64,000 nt of DNA from Ceriagrion tenellum (lineage: Eukaryota > Arthropoda > Insecta > Odonata > Coenagrionidae), in assembly GCA_963169105.1 (NCBI GenBank), contig OY720636.1:91184583-91248582 (forward strand). The letters are read 5' to 3'. Both the position numbers and the translations under genes were made by a program. Shown here piece after piece: positions 20,412-31,369 of the stretch. The notes below the pieces were generated by a model. It did not search any database, had not been told where the DNA came from, and saw only the letters and a program-made list of their open reading frames with translations. Numbering within the stretch: position 1 is the stretch's first letter; every line of letters begins with the position of its first letter.

Positions 20412-21304
20412 GTGAACGCCGGGAGGGAGAGGGAAGCACACGCCCATGGCCTGTCGGGAAGGTTGTTGCGGAGGGAGGAGGGTTGAAACTGAGGGACGAA
20501 GACTGCCACAATGGCCCAGACCTTGGCATGAGGACGATTTTCGCGACTGGGCGCGGGTCGTGATGGCTATATATATATGCATCCATAATACGTATCACGC
20601 ACAATGCGAGCTACCTTAAAAAAATAGGAGAAAAGATTGGAACGACCTTGAATGCCTCGTAACTTATTTTCACGAAGATCTTCCTCTCGGCTATTCTCCA
20701 CCCACGCATTGTTGTGTACACGCCCACCTCGTCTCGTTTTCAGCCACAATTTCCCTTCGCCCCTTCTTCTGTTGCCTTTTTCGGCAAAATCGTTCTCCTT
20801 GGGCGTCTCGCATAATGGTTTCCTGCATTCGAAAGAGATCGAGAGAGTTTATCTCTTTTTGTTTTCGCTCGTTTATCTCCCGCATGCGAACACCTTTGCC
20901 TGATTTTGTATGCCGTCGGATGGACGTTTCAAGCATATCGGCGTGTTACATCTGCGGCTATCTCAGACTTTGCTGCTCCGAAAAGGCTCGTATCTGAGGC
21001 AGCAATCGGTTTTGATAAGCCGATAGAGCTTTTTTGTATTGTTTTGATTAAATGTTTCCCCAAAATTATTCGCTCAGGCTTATGTTTTGCCATTTTCAAG
21101 GGTAGTAGGATATACATGTCTTGAGGGGGAGGATAATTTGACTACATTATTCTCGGATAAAAATATTAATTTTTAAAAGATATTTATAGACTCAATGCTC
21201 TTAAGCAAAAACCATCTACCATAACCAAACTGTTTCTTCAACGTTTCCTGCAGGAAAACTTTCCTACGCTCTGAACCACCATATTTTAGCTTGAAAATAA
21301 AGGA
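20412..21304. other. No further exon; moderately GC-rich to about 20570
   Basis: GC-rich sequence continues past the donor to 20570 and then falls off. Several overlapping open frames on both strands (20567-21124) have no homology. Confidence 0.35.
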
Positions 21305-22000
21305 AAAATTTCGTCTATATCTATAAACTACTCTGCGAGCCGCCACATGATCGTGTGACGGGGGATGTTAGGTCACCAGCCGTGTAAAAATGTAAGGAAT
21401 AAGGTTTTGGGAGGTGAAATGGTGACGTGTATTATGGAAGTGTATTTAGTGGAGCTCAGTTTTTATTGTGGTCGCTTATTGTGCGCAGAAAGAACGAGTT
21501 TTTGTACCTATCTGTTCGGCAATGTTTCTCTCTTATTTTATCGCTCCTTTCAAACCGAGAGATGTAGTGTGGCGTCATGATAATATTCCCTGTGTTGCTC
21601 TGAAACACACCAGTATTGAATTTCTCAAGCAACCGAAGCCTAGCGTGTAGCCTCCGAGTCTCTAGGGGCTCCCACCTTAACCCCTCTAAAAGTTTTGAAC
21701 CACTGTATGCTCGCTCGTAGCAGTTATTAACGAAGCGTGCAGCTTTTCTTTGTATTATATTGTTTTTTTGATTAAATCTTTATGACCAGGGTCCCAAATT
21801 CTCGCGGCGTATTCGAGGTGTGGCCAAACAGAGCAAAGTACCATCTCTCTCTGACTTTTTATTCGAAGACCTTCCTATTATACGCTTAACAAAACCTATT
21901 TTCTTTGATGCTGTGCCGCATATGTTTTCCATGAGAGTTTTCATCTGGTTATTGTTCGAAAATAATACATTTGAAAGGAGTTGACAGTTTTCCTTTGAGT
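21305..22000 (-). pseudogene. Non-LTR retrotransposon, RT C-terminus and 3' end (family B, copy 4)
   Basis: The most extended family B copy. On the minus strand the right part gives VWPHLEYAARIWDPGHKDLI (about 21835-21775), the classical RT-thumb motif. It is followed by decayed frames and then the family 3' UTR ending in the GGCGGCTCGCAG hairpin near 21335. Multiple stops and frameshifts are present. Confidence 0.85.
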
Positions 22001-22604
22001 CTTAATGTGCATGATTTATTCTGCTCTATCTAATTTATCTCTCTTTACCCTCTAGACTTTGGGAGAAAATTTTGAGTAAATTCGTCAGCATCCTGATTGA
22101 TTTTCTCCTTGGGCCAAAATCATTCATAAATTGAAAATTACAGAAAATAATTAGGTATATGACTCGCTTATCTTAGTTCAAGTGAGATAACAATATGGCG
22201 GAAACTGACTTATTATTCTTTCGACGCAGTGACTAATTCCACTTATCCTAGCTGTGAGGTGGCTTGATAAGTCCGAATAATGATTTTAGTCGGAAAAAGT
22301 AAAGGTAAAATACGTTAACCATATGGATTCAGCAGCGTTACGACGTTGATATAAAGCATACGTCTTCGACACAGCATTTTAGGAAAAGGAAATAAACCTT
22401 TACCCTCTGCACACATTTTACTGTGTGTAGTCCAACATCAACTTCCAGCATCATAGTTAGGAAAAAGATTCCATTTCGAGTAATACAGGCTGTTTTTTAC
22501 TGAGTGTTACTCATGTTTGTTTGTGAAAGTTTCTTCAAGTTTTTCACTTTGCATCGTGTTGAACCATGGACGTTCGTGAAATCTTGATAGGTACCCACGG
22601 CCTG
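22001..22604. other. No feature seen
   Basis: AT-rich with no coding signal. It may include more decayed LINE near 22000. Confidence 0.35.
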
Positions 22605-23150
22605 TCATCGGTAATCGGTCATTAATTTGGAGATCTGAATATATATGCCCCATTTATATTCCTCTTGTTCATCTCTGATATCTGTTGCCAAGTTGAATCC
22701 ATTTTGGCCTAAAGGTAAAACTTTATAGTCACTGCGAAATAATCCTTCTGTTATAGGTACCCAATATAAAACGAGTGGTTTCTGGTGAAAGACGAGATTG
22801 AAAGGTAAATCAGAAATGGTTGATATCATGGTTTAATCACAGCATCTCGTACAATTACCACTCTTCCCAGCTGATAAACTGCTATATCATTTACACCTTG
22901 CTTCCTAAAATGACGTGACATGCAATGTACCTTTCTATAATGACTATCTTCGACTTTTAAATGCATCCAAATAGCTATTGTCATCACGCATTGGAACTGT
23001 CTCATTGTAAATATGAGTTAATCCCCTAATCTTTCCAGTATTGGGACTGGAGAACATGTCAGTATTAATAAGCTTTCCCGCAGATTGGAATGAATTTCCA
23101 TAATATTTCTTTTTAGGGTTTTTGGTGAATAACATAAACCAGATATGCAA
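22605..23150 (-). pseudogene. Unrecognised decayed coding region
   Basis: Two minus-strand frames in the order 23150-22944 and 22829-22605, joined by a third-frame stretch (22935-22830), read as protein-like sequence. Segments include GNSFQSAGKLINTDMF, GKIRGLTHIYNETVPMRDD, GVNDIAVYQLGRVVIVRDAV and GFNLATDIRDEQEEYKWG. Frame changes occur near 22940 and 22830. I do not recognise the family; it could be a viral or mobile-element gene, or a host pseudogene. There is no catalytic motif to anchor it. Confidence 0.35.
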
Positions 23151-23297
23151 CTTTTATATTTTTAAATTTTGCTCCATTTCAAATTCATTAAAACAATGAC
23201 GGTGTAAATGAAGGCAGCATCGCGCCACAAAGTGAAATCATAATTTCTTATTCGATTCTTTTCCTTGAAAAGTTTCTTCGTGATGCTCTACAATATT

Positions 23298-23917
23298 ATG
23301 AAATAAAAACAGAAAATCTCCAAAAGCCGTAAACAATTGGCACCCTTCGTCAATAAACACCAAACATCCTCACTTCAACCCTACGTTGAAGTGACGCGTT
23401 ACCTTCGGTTCGCTGAAGAGGGCTACTTTGTTGCCGAAATACGCGTATTCGACCCCCACCCTCGTCCTGTTTTGTCGATTTGACCACGCTCTTTTTTTGA
23501 GCTGATTCTCCCAGAAGTTGGGCCCATTTGCGTGTGTGAGTGAGTGATCTTGTGTGCTTGTGTATATACCAGGCATCCTTAGCGGGGCCTCATTAGCCCC
23601 GTGAAGGATCCCAGGTCAAAACCCAAACATCCTTACCGGGGTCCCATTAGCCCTTGCAAAGGATCGTATTTGGTTGTGTGTGTGCGTCTGTGTTTGGTCC
23701 CTGGCGAGGAAGTAACTTTCCCGTAAACCAACACAGGAGGGTATTCTTGGTTGAGAGGCTGTGGTTGGTCTCTGCTGTGGTTTTCCCAGCATACCAAGAC
23801 AGCAATGTTTGGTGTTTATTGACGAAGGGTGCCAATTGTTTACGGCTTTTGGAGATTTTCTGTTTTTATTTCATTGCCTAGCCGTAAGAAGCTCACCCCA
23901 TCCTTGTGATGGCTTTC
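23298..23917. mobile_element. Foldback element with perfect 70-bp inverted repeat
   Basis: Arms 23298-23367 and 23805-23874 are identical after reversal over all 70 bp. A 12-bp direct repeat, CTCTACAATATT, flanks the unit (23286-23297 and 23918-23929), consistent with a target-site duplication. Internally a GC-richer motif (CCTTAGCGGGGCCTCATTAG and CCTTACCGGGGTCCCATTAG) occurs twice. No coding domain was found. Perfect arms imply a recent event or gene conversion. Confidence 0.8.
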
Positions 23918-23929
23918 CTCTACAATATT

Positions 23930-24300
23930 GCTGCTATATCTTGAAGGGGAGCCTTCAAAACCTGGTTCTGGAGGAGGATGCTGAAGATAAAATTGACGGA
24001 CAAAGTTAGAATGATGAAGTTTACGGAATAGCGGCTGATGAATGAACCATATGGAACACCATTGAGAAAAGAAGAAGAAGATGGATTGGACATACCCTGA
24101 GACACAATGAGCTTGTGAAGCACATACTTGAAGGCAGAATAGAGGGAAAAGTCCCCAGAGGAAGATCCAGGAATAAGTTCATGGACCAAATAAAGAGGAA
24201 GGTACATTGGAAGAGATACCAGGAGGTAAGGGAACTAGAATTAAATAGGGAAGTGTGGAGGGCTGCAGTCGACCAATCTTTCGATTAAAAAACCAATTAA
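23930..24300 (+). pseudogene. Non-LTR retrotransposon 3' end (family C, copy 1)
   Basis: Plus-strand pieces match a LINE RT C-terminus: KRRRRWIGHTLRHNELVKHI, LEGRIEGKVPRGRSRNKFMD and QIKRKVHWKRYQEV, followed by the conserved AVDQSFD ending. Frameshifts separate the first part (TGGTTCTGG ... GATGCTGAAGATAAAA). Copies occur at 29.4, 48.6 and 53.5 kb. Confidence 0.85.
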
Positions 24301-24359
24301 TCTCGAGAAGGAGCCACACGAATGGGAAATGAGCAGTGAAACTCACCGACATATCAATA

Positions 24360-24425
24360 AACCTGCCTCACATCCTTGTTGTGGCTTGCAGGGTAGTGTG
24401 TAGATGAAACCGAGGAATTAGGTGC
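24360..24425 (+). repeat. LINE 3' tail fragment (family B-like)
   Basis: CCTGCCTCACATCCTTGTTG, then GTGGCTTGCAGGGTAGTGTG, matches the terminal hairpin block of family B. Confidence 0.65.
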
Positions 24426-25269
24426 TTGATACAAATATCACACTGCTGACAGTATAAGCCCTGTAAGAAGCCTTCTTTACTTTTTTGTGGAGAGGATGCA
24501 AAGAAATTCGACTTCCACGTCAAACTTGCCCGTTACGGCGATTGGTGACGGGGTTGGCTTATCCCCGCATTAATTGCGATGAATACAGTACTCTTATGTA
24601 GAAATAGCTGCAGAGTTGAGCTTCTTCTAATTTTTCCTTTGAAGCCAAGGATTCTAAGTTGAAGTAAGGTACATGAAATGAAAAAAAGGGTGCACAGGAC
24701 ATTTTTCAAATTGAAGGATGAATAAACCCTGCGTTAGCTTATTCTACTCAAACTTTTCCTTCGGAGCGTCCATTTATGGAGCTATGGTTTGCTAAATTAT
24801 TCTCCAACACTCTAATAAACCAATTACTTTCTTGAATCAGCACACTCAATTATTTTAAACACGTACATTCAAGAAAAGATTGCTATTGAATTCCGCCCAT
24901 CCTGGCTCGGATGAATGAAATTGCTTTGCTGTAACCTACCAAATCTGCCTTAATTTCTGTCCCATATTTTCACGATTTGTATGTAACTCACACTTATAGG
25001 TTAATTCAACTCTCATGCAATAAGAGGGAATGTAGCGATTTCCAGGTGTGATTCACTGTGTTGCCTAAAATGAAAACGAAAAATGAATACAGTTTTGAGA
25101 GACAACAATGCAATTGAATAATCGTATTCTATGCAATAAAACATCTTGAAACCATTTCAAAGTCGAATCGATTTTTTTCCTCTCACGTACGTGGAAGTAC
25201 TGGAGTAATTCCCTTCTCCAAACCTCCTTGAATTCGCTAATGCTGGCGCCGCAGTCATTGCGTGTTCCG
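24426..25269. other. No feature seen
   Basis: AT-rich, with no coding bias or known repeat. Confidence 0.35.
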
Positions 25270-25787
25270 TAAGGTAATTGGAGCGAAGTACCATTTCTCC
25301 TAGGAATCAATTTTTTCTCATTTTAAAGAAAAATATCTCACCCTTCCAAAGATACTAAACGATTAGCCCCTTACCTCCCTAATATCCGAAATTTTTGACA
25401 AAAAAATACCGAGAGACCTTATTGAAAAAATGAGGGGGTTCTAACACATGTATCTCGTCAAAAAAATAAGAGTACGTAGTTTGAATGTTTTCTCAACTGT
25501 TTTTGAAAATTAATGACATAACCACCTCAATAATTTCTTCAGCATCGCAATAAAACCTTTCATTGGGAAGGAGTTTTTAACGTGCCGCGTAATATAAATG
25601 AGTCAAGTTTAAGACCTAGATATTTTTATGTAATTACTTAGAATTTCAGTCATATAGAAGTATATTGCGGCACCATTAACAATGCAATATTTTATTCATG
25701 CTTCTTACTGCTGCTAAAATTAAAGTGCGTAGTTCGAATATGGGCTCCATTATGGCTAGAGAACTATCTTGCTCAAAGTACCTTTAG
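25270..25787 (+). mobile_element. MITE family M1, copy 2
   Basis: It begins TAAGGTAATTGGAGCGAAG and ends CTTGCTCAAAGTACCTTTA. The left flank CG instead of TT favours a TA target site over TTAA. The body matches copies 1 and 3. Confidence 0.85.
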
Positions 25788-25875
25788 CCTCAGAATATTT
25801 CATTTAAGTTTCATGGTCCAATCTTGGTTTATTCTTCGACATTCCATCTCTCATTCAGCCTGCATTCTGCGACCT

Positions 25876-26431
25876 TTAAGGTAGTTTGAGCGAAATATCA
25901 TTTTACCTAGAAATCAATGAATTTGGTCTCATTTTAAAGAAAAACATATCACCCTTCCATTGACACCAAAAATTCAACCCCTTAACACATTACTTTCCGA
26001 GATATTTTCCAGAAAATATCAGCCCTTTTACATGGGAAATGGTACAAGTATGCACTCCAGAAAGACCTTATAATAGTAATGAGGCATTTCCTACTCTTGG
26101 ACCTCGTCGAAAAATCAAGTGTGTAGTTTGTGTGATTGCTCAACTATTTTTGAAAATTAATCATATTGTCACCGCAGTAAATTCTTCGGGATCACAATAA
26201 ACCTTCCATTTTGATGGAGTTTCAGACGAACTGCGTGAAAAAATGAGTCAAGTTAGAGACTTATTCAGATATTTTAATTTGATTACTTGCAATTTACGTC
26301 ATGAAAAACTATATTATTGCACCATTTATAATGCAATATTTAATTCGTATGTCAGCTGGTGAAATCAAATTGTATAATCCGAATATGGTCTCCATTATGA
26401 TTATGGAACTATCTCGCTCGCACTACCTTAA
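25876..26431 (+). mobile_element. MITE family M1, copy 3
   Basis: Best-preserved M1: TTAAGGTAGTTTGAGCGAAA at the left and TCTCGCTCGCACTACCTTAA at the right, about 556 bp. It lies 88 bp after copy 2 in the same orientation. Confidence 0.88.
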
Positions 26432-26985
26432 GAAAAGAAATTACTGCTCGCAAGCTAACGCACGGTGAAGTCGCCTACGTCCTAAAGTATCTTAAAGGCC
26501 ACGAGTTCTTTTCTGAGTTGGGTGAACGTTCATTGAAAGCTAGACTCTCTTCACTCAGCATGTTGATCCCTGCGATCGTCTCCATACGAGAGGAAGTTGA
26601 CAGTCAGCATCGTCCGCTAATCAACCAGCTATCGTTCTCATTAACTGCTCCAATTATCGAGCTCGTGGGAGACCCTCGATTGAGGAATATCCTATGCACT
26701 GTTGCTCTCGTCTCTTCGACACATTTCCTGCGTGATGAAAATATACTTCCACTTTTGTATTTTGAAGTTAAATGGGAACCAAAAAGTGCTTCGGGCTGTG
26801 GACATTTAGTAAATTTGCGTCCGATGTGTTTTGCACGCATCGGACAATCTACCGACGTCAAATATAAACGAATTCATTTGGATTCAAATAAACTTGATGA
26901 CACCCGGCGCCACCCGGCGCCGTACAAGAATTTAAATTTAGTATCCGTGTTTCAAAGAATACTTATCATTTTTCTACAATTTAAT
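26432..26985. other. Unexplained open reading frame region
   Basis: A plus-strand frame is open from 26518 to 27087 (about 189 codons), unusually long for this AT-rich window, with the segment RNILCTVALVSSTHFLRDEN. The tail of the frame runs through the ribozyme-like repeat and into the mariner TIR, so the stop is not original. It may be an old coding fragment. A minus-strand frame (26861-26604) also exists. No family was recognised. Confidence 0.3.
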
Positions 26986-26991
26986 TTATAC

Positions 26992-27022
26992 GACGCGTTT
27001 CACAGCTTCACTGTATCGTCAG
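26992..27022 (-). ncRNA. Hammerhead-ribozyme-like motif (family F4)
   Basis: The minus strand reads CTGACGA, T, ACAG-TGAAG-CTGT, GAAA, CGC, GTC. Both core boxes are intact. It is a single, non-inverted copy whose upstream side is cut by the mariner insertion 24 bp away. Confidence 0.5.
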
Positions 27023-27046
27023 GTACAATTATTTTTGTAGCATTTA

Positions 27047-27979
27047 CAGGGTGTCCCTTTCAAACCTCCCACATTTCAAAGGACTAGGAAAAAAAACTAC
27101 GGTAGATATGATAATGAAATTGCAACATATGCTAGAGCATCTCAAAGAATTTATATTATAGCGTCAGACGTGCCACCTATTTCCGCCAGAGTGCAACATG
27201 ATCGCATGAAGTGAAAATGGCGACTCCGCAGCAGCGCGCGCAAGCAGTAGTGTGGTTTGCAGAAACAAAACCGCCGACTACTGTGCAAAGAAATTATCGT
27301 AGGTTGTATGGATGTAATTCACCCGATGTGAAAACAATTAAGGTATGGTATCGTAAGTTTCTGGCGACTGGAAGTATTCTGAAACATTCCCGCGGTGCAA
27401 GTCGTAGTGATTCGGAGGACATCAGACAAGCGTTCCTCAGTAGCCCACGTAAGTCAATTCGGCAGGCATGTAGGCGACTTAATGTACCCCGAGCAACATT
27501 ACATCGTTTAGTATACCAGCGTCTTTGTTTGTATTCTTGCAAAGTGCAAATTCTGCAGCATCTGATACCGAACGACCAACCATGCCGACAACAATTTCCT
27601 AAGGATAGGCTGCAGTGTATTGATATGAATTCCAGCTTCCTGGTTTATTCTCAGATGTGGCAACCTTTCATGTATCAGGAACGGTCAATCGGCATAATGT
27701 TCGGATTTGGGGCTCGCAACATCCGTACGCTATCATTGAACATGTTCGTGACAGCCCTCAACTGAACGTACGCACTACTGCTTGCGCGCGCTGCTGTGGA
27801 GTCGCCATTTTTACTTCATACGATCATGCTGCACTCTGGCGACAATAGTTGGCACGTCTGACGTGGGAATATAATTTTTTTTTAGATGTTCTAGCATATG
27901 GTGCAATTTCATTATCATATCTCCAGTAGTTTTTTTTCCTAGGCCTTTGAAATGTGGGAGGTTTGAAAGGGACACTCTG
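27047..27979 (+). mobile_element. Internally deleted Tc1/mariner-type element with long TIRs
   Basis: Ends are CAGGGTGTCCCTTTCAAACC (left) and, reversed, CAGAGTGTCCCTTTCAAACC, flanked by TA at 27045-27046 and 27980-27981. Similarity between the ends continues for about 205 bp (to about 27250 and from about 27773), so the TIR reaches into the start of the transposase frame. At 933 bp the element lacks most of the catalytic domain. Confidence 0.92.
27217..27765 (+). pseudogene. Mariner-like transposase, N-terminal DNA-binding part
   Basis: The frame starts MATPQQRAQAVVWFAE. It carries a tandem helix-turn-helix region (VKTIKVWYRKFLATGSI; SIRQACRRLNVPRATLHRLV) like transposases annotated with a DUF4817-type N-terminus. 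After about residue 145 the frame breaks. The next frame resumes ATFHVSGTVNRHNVRIWG, so the first catalytic Asp region is mutated, and everything after QLNV is deleted, with the sequence jumping straight into the right TIR. It cannot be an active transposase. Confidence 0.88.
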
Positions 27980-28549
27980 TATTTGTTACATTTATTTATC
28001 AATTCAATTCAAATCGTTTAATATCGTGGGCCTTTCCGGCCCATGAGATATTTTACATTGATATTAAATTGGGAAATATTGCAAAAAGGAGACATGTAAA
28101 TAAGAAAAGTATGAACACGAAAAGGAAAAACTGAAGAGGTAAAGTAATAAATACAAAAAATTTTCATTTAAACCCCATTAAGTGTGAATTCGTCAGTATT
28201 CAGCTTCAAGTTTTATATAAATATCACGCATATTGAAAACATCCATCTTACGTACATATTTTCTCAATATTTTCCAGGTTAGGTAGAACCGTAATTCATT
28301 ACTATAATAGGTTACACTGTTTGAAAATATATCAAAAAATAGAATTACATATATACAGTCTTTACATTACGAATGGTTCCTTCCAGCTCTCAATTTACCA
28401 ATAATCTGCTTAAAAATAATCATGTATGTTATTTTAACCTAGATGTTTTGCATATTGCCCCGAAAGGTTTATAGTTGGATTCTTTGGAACAAATTGAAAT
28501 TATTCGACAGTTAAGTTAACTTTATATGGAGCTACTTCTTCCACACTAC
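27980..28549 (-). repeat. Probable LINE 3' UTR
   Basis: A TTCAATTCAAATCGTTTAAT start and CGTGGGCCTTTCCGGCCCA hairpin resemble, on the minus strand, the hairpin-bearing 3' ends of other LINEs in the window (35541, 50987). No coding part could be read. Confidence 0.4.
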
Positions 28550-28990
28550 TTCCCACTCCTTTCCGATTACATTTCGTGGTTGAAAAATAACCTTAGAAAC
28601 CTCACAAGACCGTAATCTACGTTCCCCTGCCTTTTCTTCTATTTTTGCCGGCAGCGAACCTTCCTATCTAATTGATATGTTTTCTAAAAGAACTACTAAT
28701 CACGCAATCGTTTCTAGAACAGAATCTAGTAACCTTCCACTTCTGACCCTCAGAACCACTATTTTTCACAAGTCGTTTGTCGTGTCGCCTCACAACTCTG
28801 GAATTCTATTCCAATTGATTTGAGAAAATCTCGTATTTTGGCAACTTTTCAATCTAAATTGTAAGAAATTTTATTTAAAGAATATTTTCCTGTATAGTTT
28901 AGCCTTTTCAGTATTAAAATTTCATCACTGATTCTTTTATAGATAAGAATTGTTTTTTTTTTCATTGTCCATTCATGCTTTATGTTTAAA
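28550..28990 (+). pseudogene. Non-LTR retrotransposon C-terminus (family D-like)
   Basis: The plus strand reads TNHAIVSRTESSNLPLLTLR and TTIFHKSFVVSPHNSG, then after frame changes a WNSIPIDLRKS-like motif and FQSKL, the terminal motif of Jockey/CR1-like RTs. Several frame breaks occur. Confidence 0.65.
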
Positions 28991-29394
28991 CTGTTTAAAA
29001 TGATTGCCATATCTCGTACGTATTATGACCTTAAGTAGTTTTACCCTTCTATTGTCTTGTATTATATCTATACCTATCTTTGAATTCAATTGTAACACAT
29101 GTACAGTTATTGAGGGTATGCATGTAATACTGAGGGTAGTTGTTTTTGTCTTCCTTTTCCTTTGTTATTAAGTTCTCTTTATTTTCTAATTTGTACAGTG
29201 AACTTACGTAACTGAATTGTCTTACTTGCACGCATTTGCTGTTAAGAATTGCATCGTGTAAACAGGTAGCAGTCTGAAAATACGTGAAATCGGGGCCATA
29301 AAACATAAAATAGAGTGTTCTAATTTTTTGCATTTGTTTGCGCATCTGATGCATTCAGGAGACGACCAGATTCTGGTGGAGCGTAGCACTCAAT
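28991..29394. other. AT-rich, open frame without homology
   Basis: A minus-strand frame (29354-29049, 101 codons) is Lys/Tyr-rich with no motif and is probably a chance frame in LINE 3' UTR-like DNA. Confidence 0.3.
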
Positions 29395-29855
29395 GAATCG
29401 GAAGTATGAACCATTGGAAAATCTGACCAGAAAAGACTAGAAGTATTCGAAACCTGGTGCTGGAGATGGATGCTGAAGATAAAACTCACGGGCAAAATAA
29501 GAAATAATGAAGTGTTCAGGAGAGTAGAAGAGGAATGGACCATAAGGAGCAACATGGAGAAAAGAAGAACAAGATGGATTGAACACAACCTGAGATACAA
29601 TGGGTTGGTGAAGAACATAATTGAAGGCAAAATAGAGTGAAAATTCCCTAGAGGAAGACCTAGGAGTAAATTCATGGGCCAAATTAAGAGAAAAGTACAT
29701 AGGAAGAGATACCAGGAGGTAATGGGTAGACGGGGAGTATCGAGGTGACGGGACCCACATTTTGACCACAATTGATCCGATTTAACTAGCATTAGATAGG
29801 CAAGGGTGGAGGGCTGCAGTCAACCAATTCTAGGATTGAACAATCGATGATGTTC
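29395..29855 (+). pseudogene. Non-LTR retrotransposon 3' end (family C, copy 2)
   Basis: It reads KVFETWCWRWMLKIKLTGKI, NNEVFRRVEEEWTIRSN, KRRTRWIEHNLRYNGLVKNI and QIKRKVHRKRYQEV. About 60 bp (29722-29785) interrupt it before the final GGAGGGCTGCAGTCAACCAA. Stops are present, and minus-strand frames here are shadows. Confidence 0.88.
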
Positions 29856-31299
29856 GCGCATTTGTCCAGCCACGAGCTTTCGCGGGTAAAAGCATCGTGT
29901 GAACACTCCTTAAGAGTGATTGTACTACATCGGTAGTTGAAATTGTATCTTTGTCGTATATTTCTTCCCGCTCTTGTGGTTTCCTTCCCCTTGTACATAC
30001 GTGAGAAATTACTTTATCAGTTCCCGGGGAGAGAACCTCCGAACGACCTTAGTTTATCTTGTGATGCGCATCCTTGTGAGGCAAGGTAACTGGAGATAAG
30101 GATGGTGAGATAAGAAATGGAGATAAGGAGAGTGAGTGGAGACTTGTTGAAATAAAGAGTTCAGCTCTGCATGTTCGGCATGAGTGTGCGGAAATTATAT
30201 CATGTATGCTTTGGATATTCTGTGTGCGAATACAGCCCCCATTCTTGTCTACGGTCAATTTGACCACTAGACGTGAGGGCGACAACTTTTTTGTCGTGTA
30301 CTGGTTGTTGTGAGGGCGTTATCCGTCGGCTGTTTTCTCTTATTTGCGTCCAGGAGACACTGTAGTTAGCACACGACTGTGGACTCGGTGTACGGTGGCA
30401 AGTGGGCCGGACTAAGTTTAAGTGCATGAATGAGAGCATTTGAAATGGGTCATGCTTTATTACGGTAGTCAGTTATCAGAGGACAATCTGTAATCATAAA
30501 TTTTTTTGTCGAAATTTGCGACTGCAGACAAAAAGTTGCCTGGTGCGAGATAATTCGACGGATTTTTAGTCTCTGATTATGAATATAGACGTGAGAGATA
30601 TGTATGCAAGGCTCACTAGTACCCATACTATTTGTTGGCTTTAAATTGCTTAAAAGCACATCAGGACTTGGACTCATTTATCAGCAGGTTGTAAGGAGTA
30701 ACCTTTTTTTAACGTTTCCGATTCCATGTGCAATTTTGAAATAATTCTTGTTGAATTACCTGGGAAACCAATATTTTGAATTACAGTACCTCCCCAAAAA
30801 AAATAATCTCGAGACATACTCAGTTACTGACGCTTGGGATGGAATGTAGACAAAGCGGCTTTTATTTTAATTCATGAATTTTCAGAATTATTCAGTCATC
30901 TCTCCTGTTTTCGATGAATTAATGGGCTTATAATAATAATATGGAAATACACACCGGTATAATTAAAAATACACACCGGTGTAATTTAATATGAAGAAGA
31001 ATATGTCGTGAAACGTCAAGTTTACAGTATGAAAGAAGATAAAACATGAAAAGAGGAATAGCGTGATATTTATAACAAGGAAACAATGAATAAAACATGA
31101 AAATTGGCATAAAACATCAAGAATGATACATGAAAATAAATATATGGCGTACGTGGACTTTCATGTACAAGGATGTTGGAAGGAAACACTATCAGGGTGC
31201 ATAATAGTTTGCATTCAGTAGAAAAGAATGTGTCGGTGCATTGAACCTGATTGAAAAATTGACGCATGCTTAGAAATATATCTTTGCCTCAACCGACTT
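29856..31299. other. No supported gene
   Basis: A segment at about 29880-30440 with an AATAAA at 30150-30155 and purine-rich blocks could be a solo LTR or an old 3' UTR, but no ends are defined. The rest is AT-rich, with repeated ACACCGG-TAATT motifs near 30950-30985. Confidence 0.3.
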
Positions 31300-31369
31300 A
31301 AGTAAGTCACGGCGGACTATCTCGCCAATCTCGCGAATAAACATGAAAAACCGCACCTGAGTGCGTCTT

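Noticed and set aside
29880..30440. Solo LTR with an AATAAA near 30150
   Set aside because: No TG/CA ends, target duplication, primer site or second copy could be identified.
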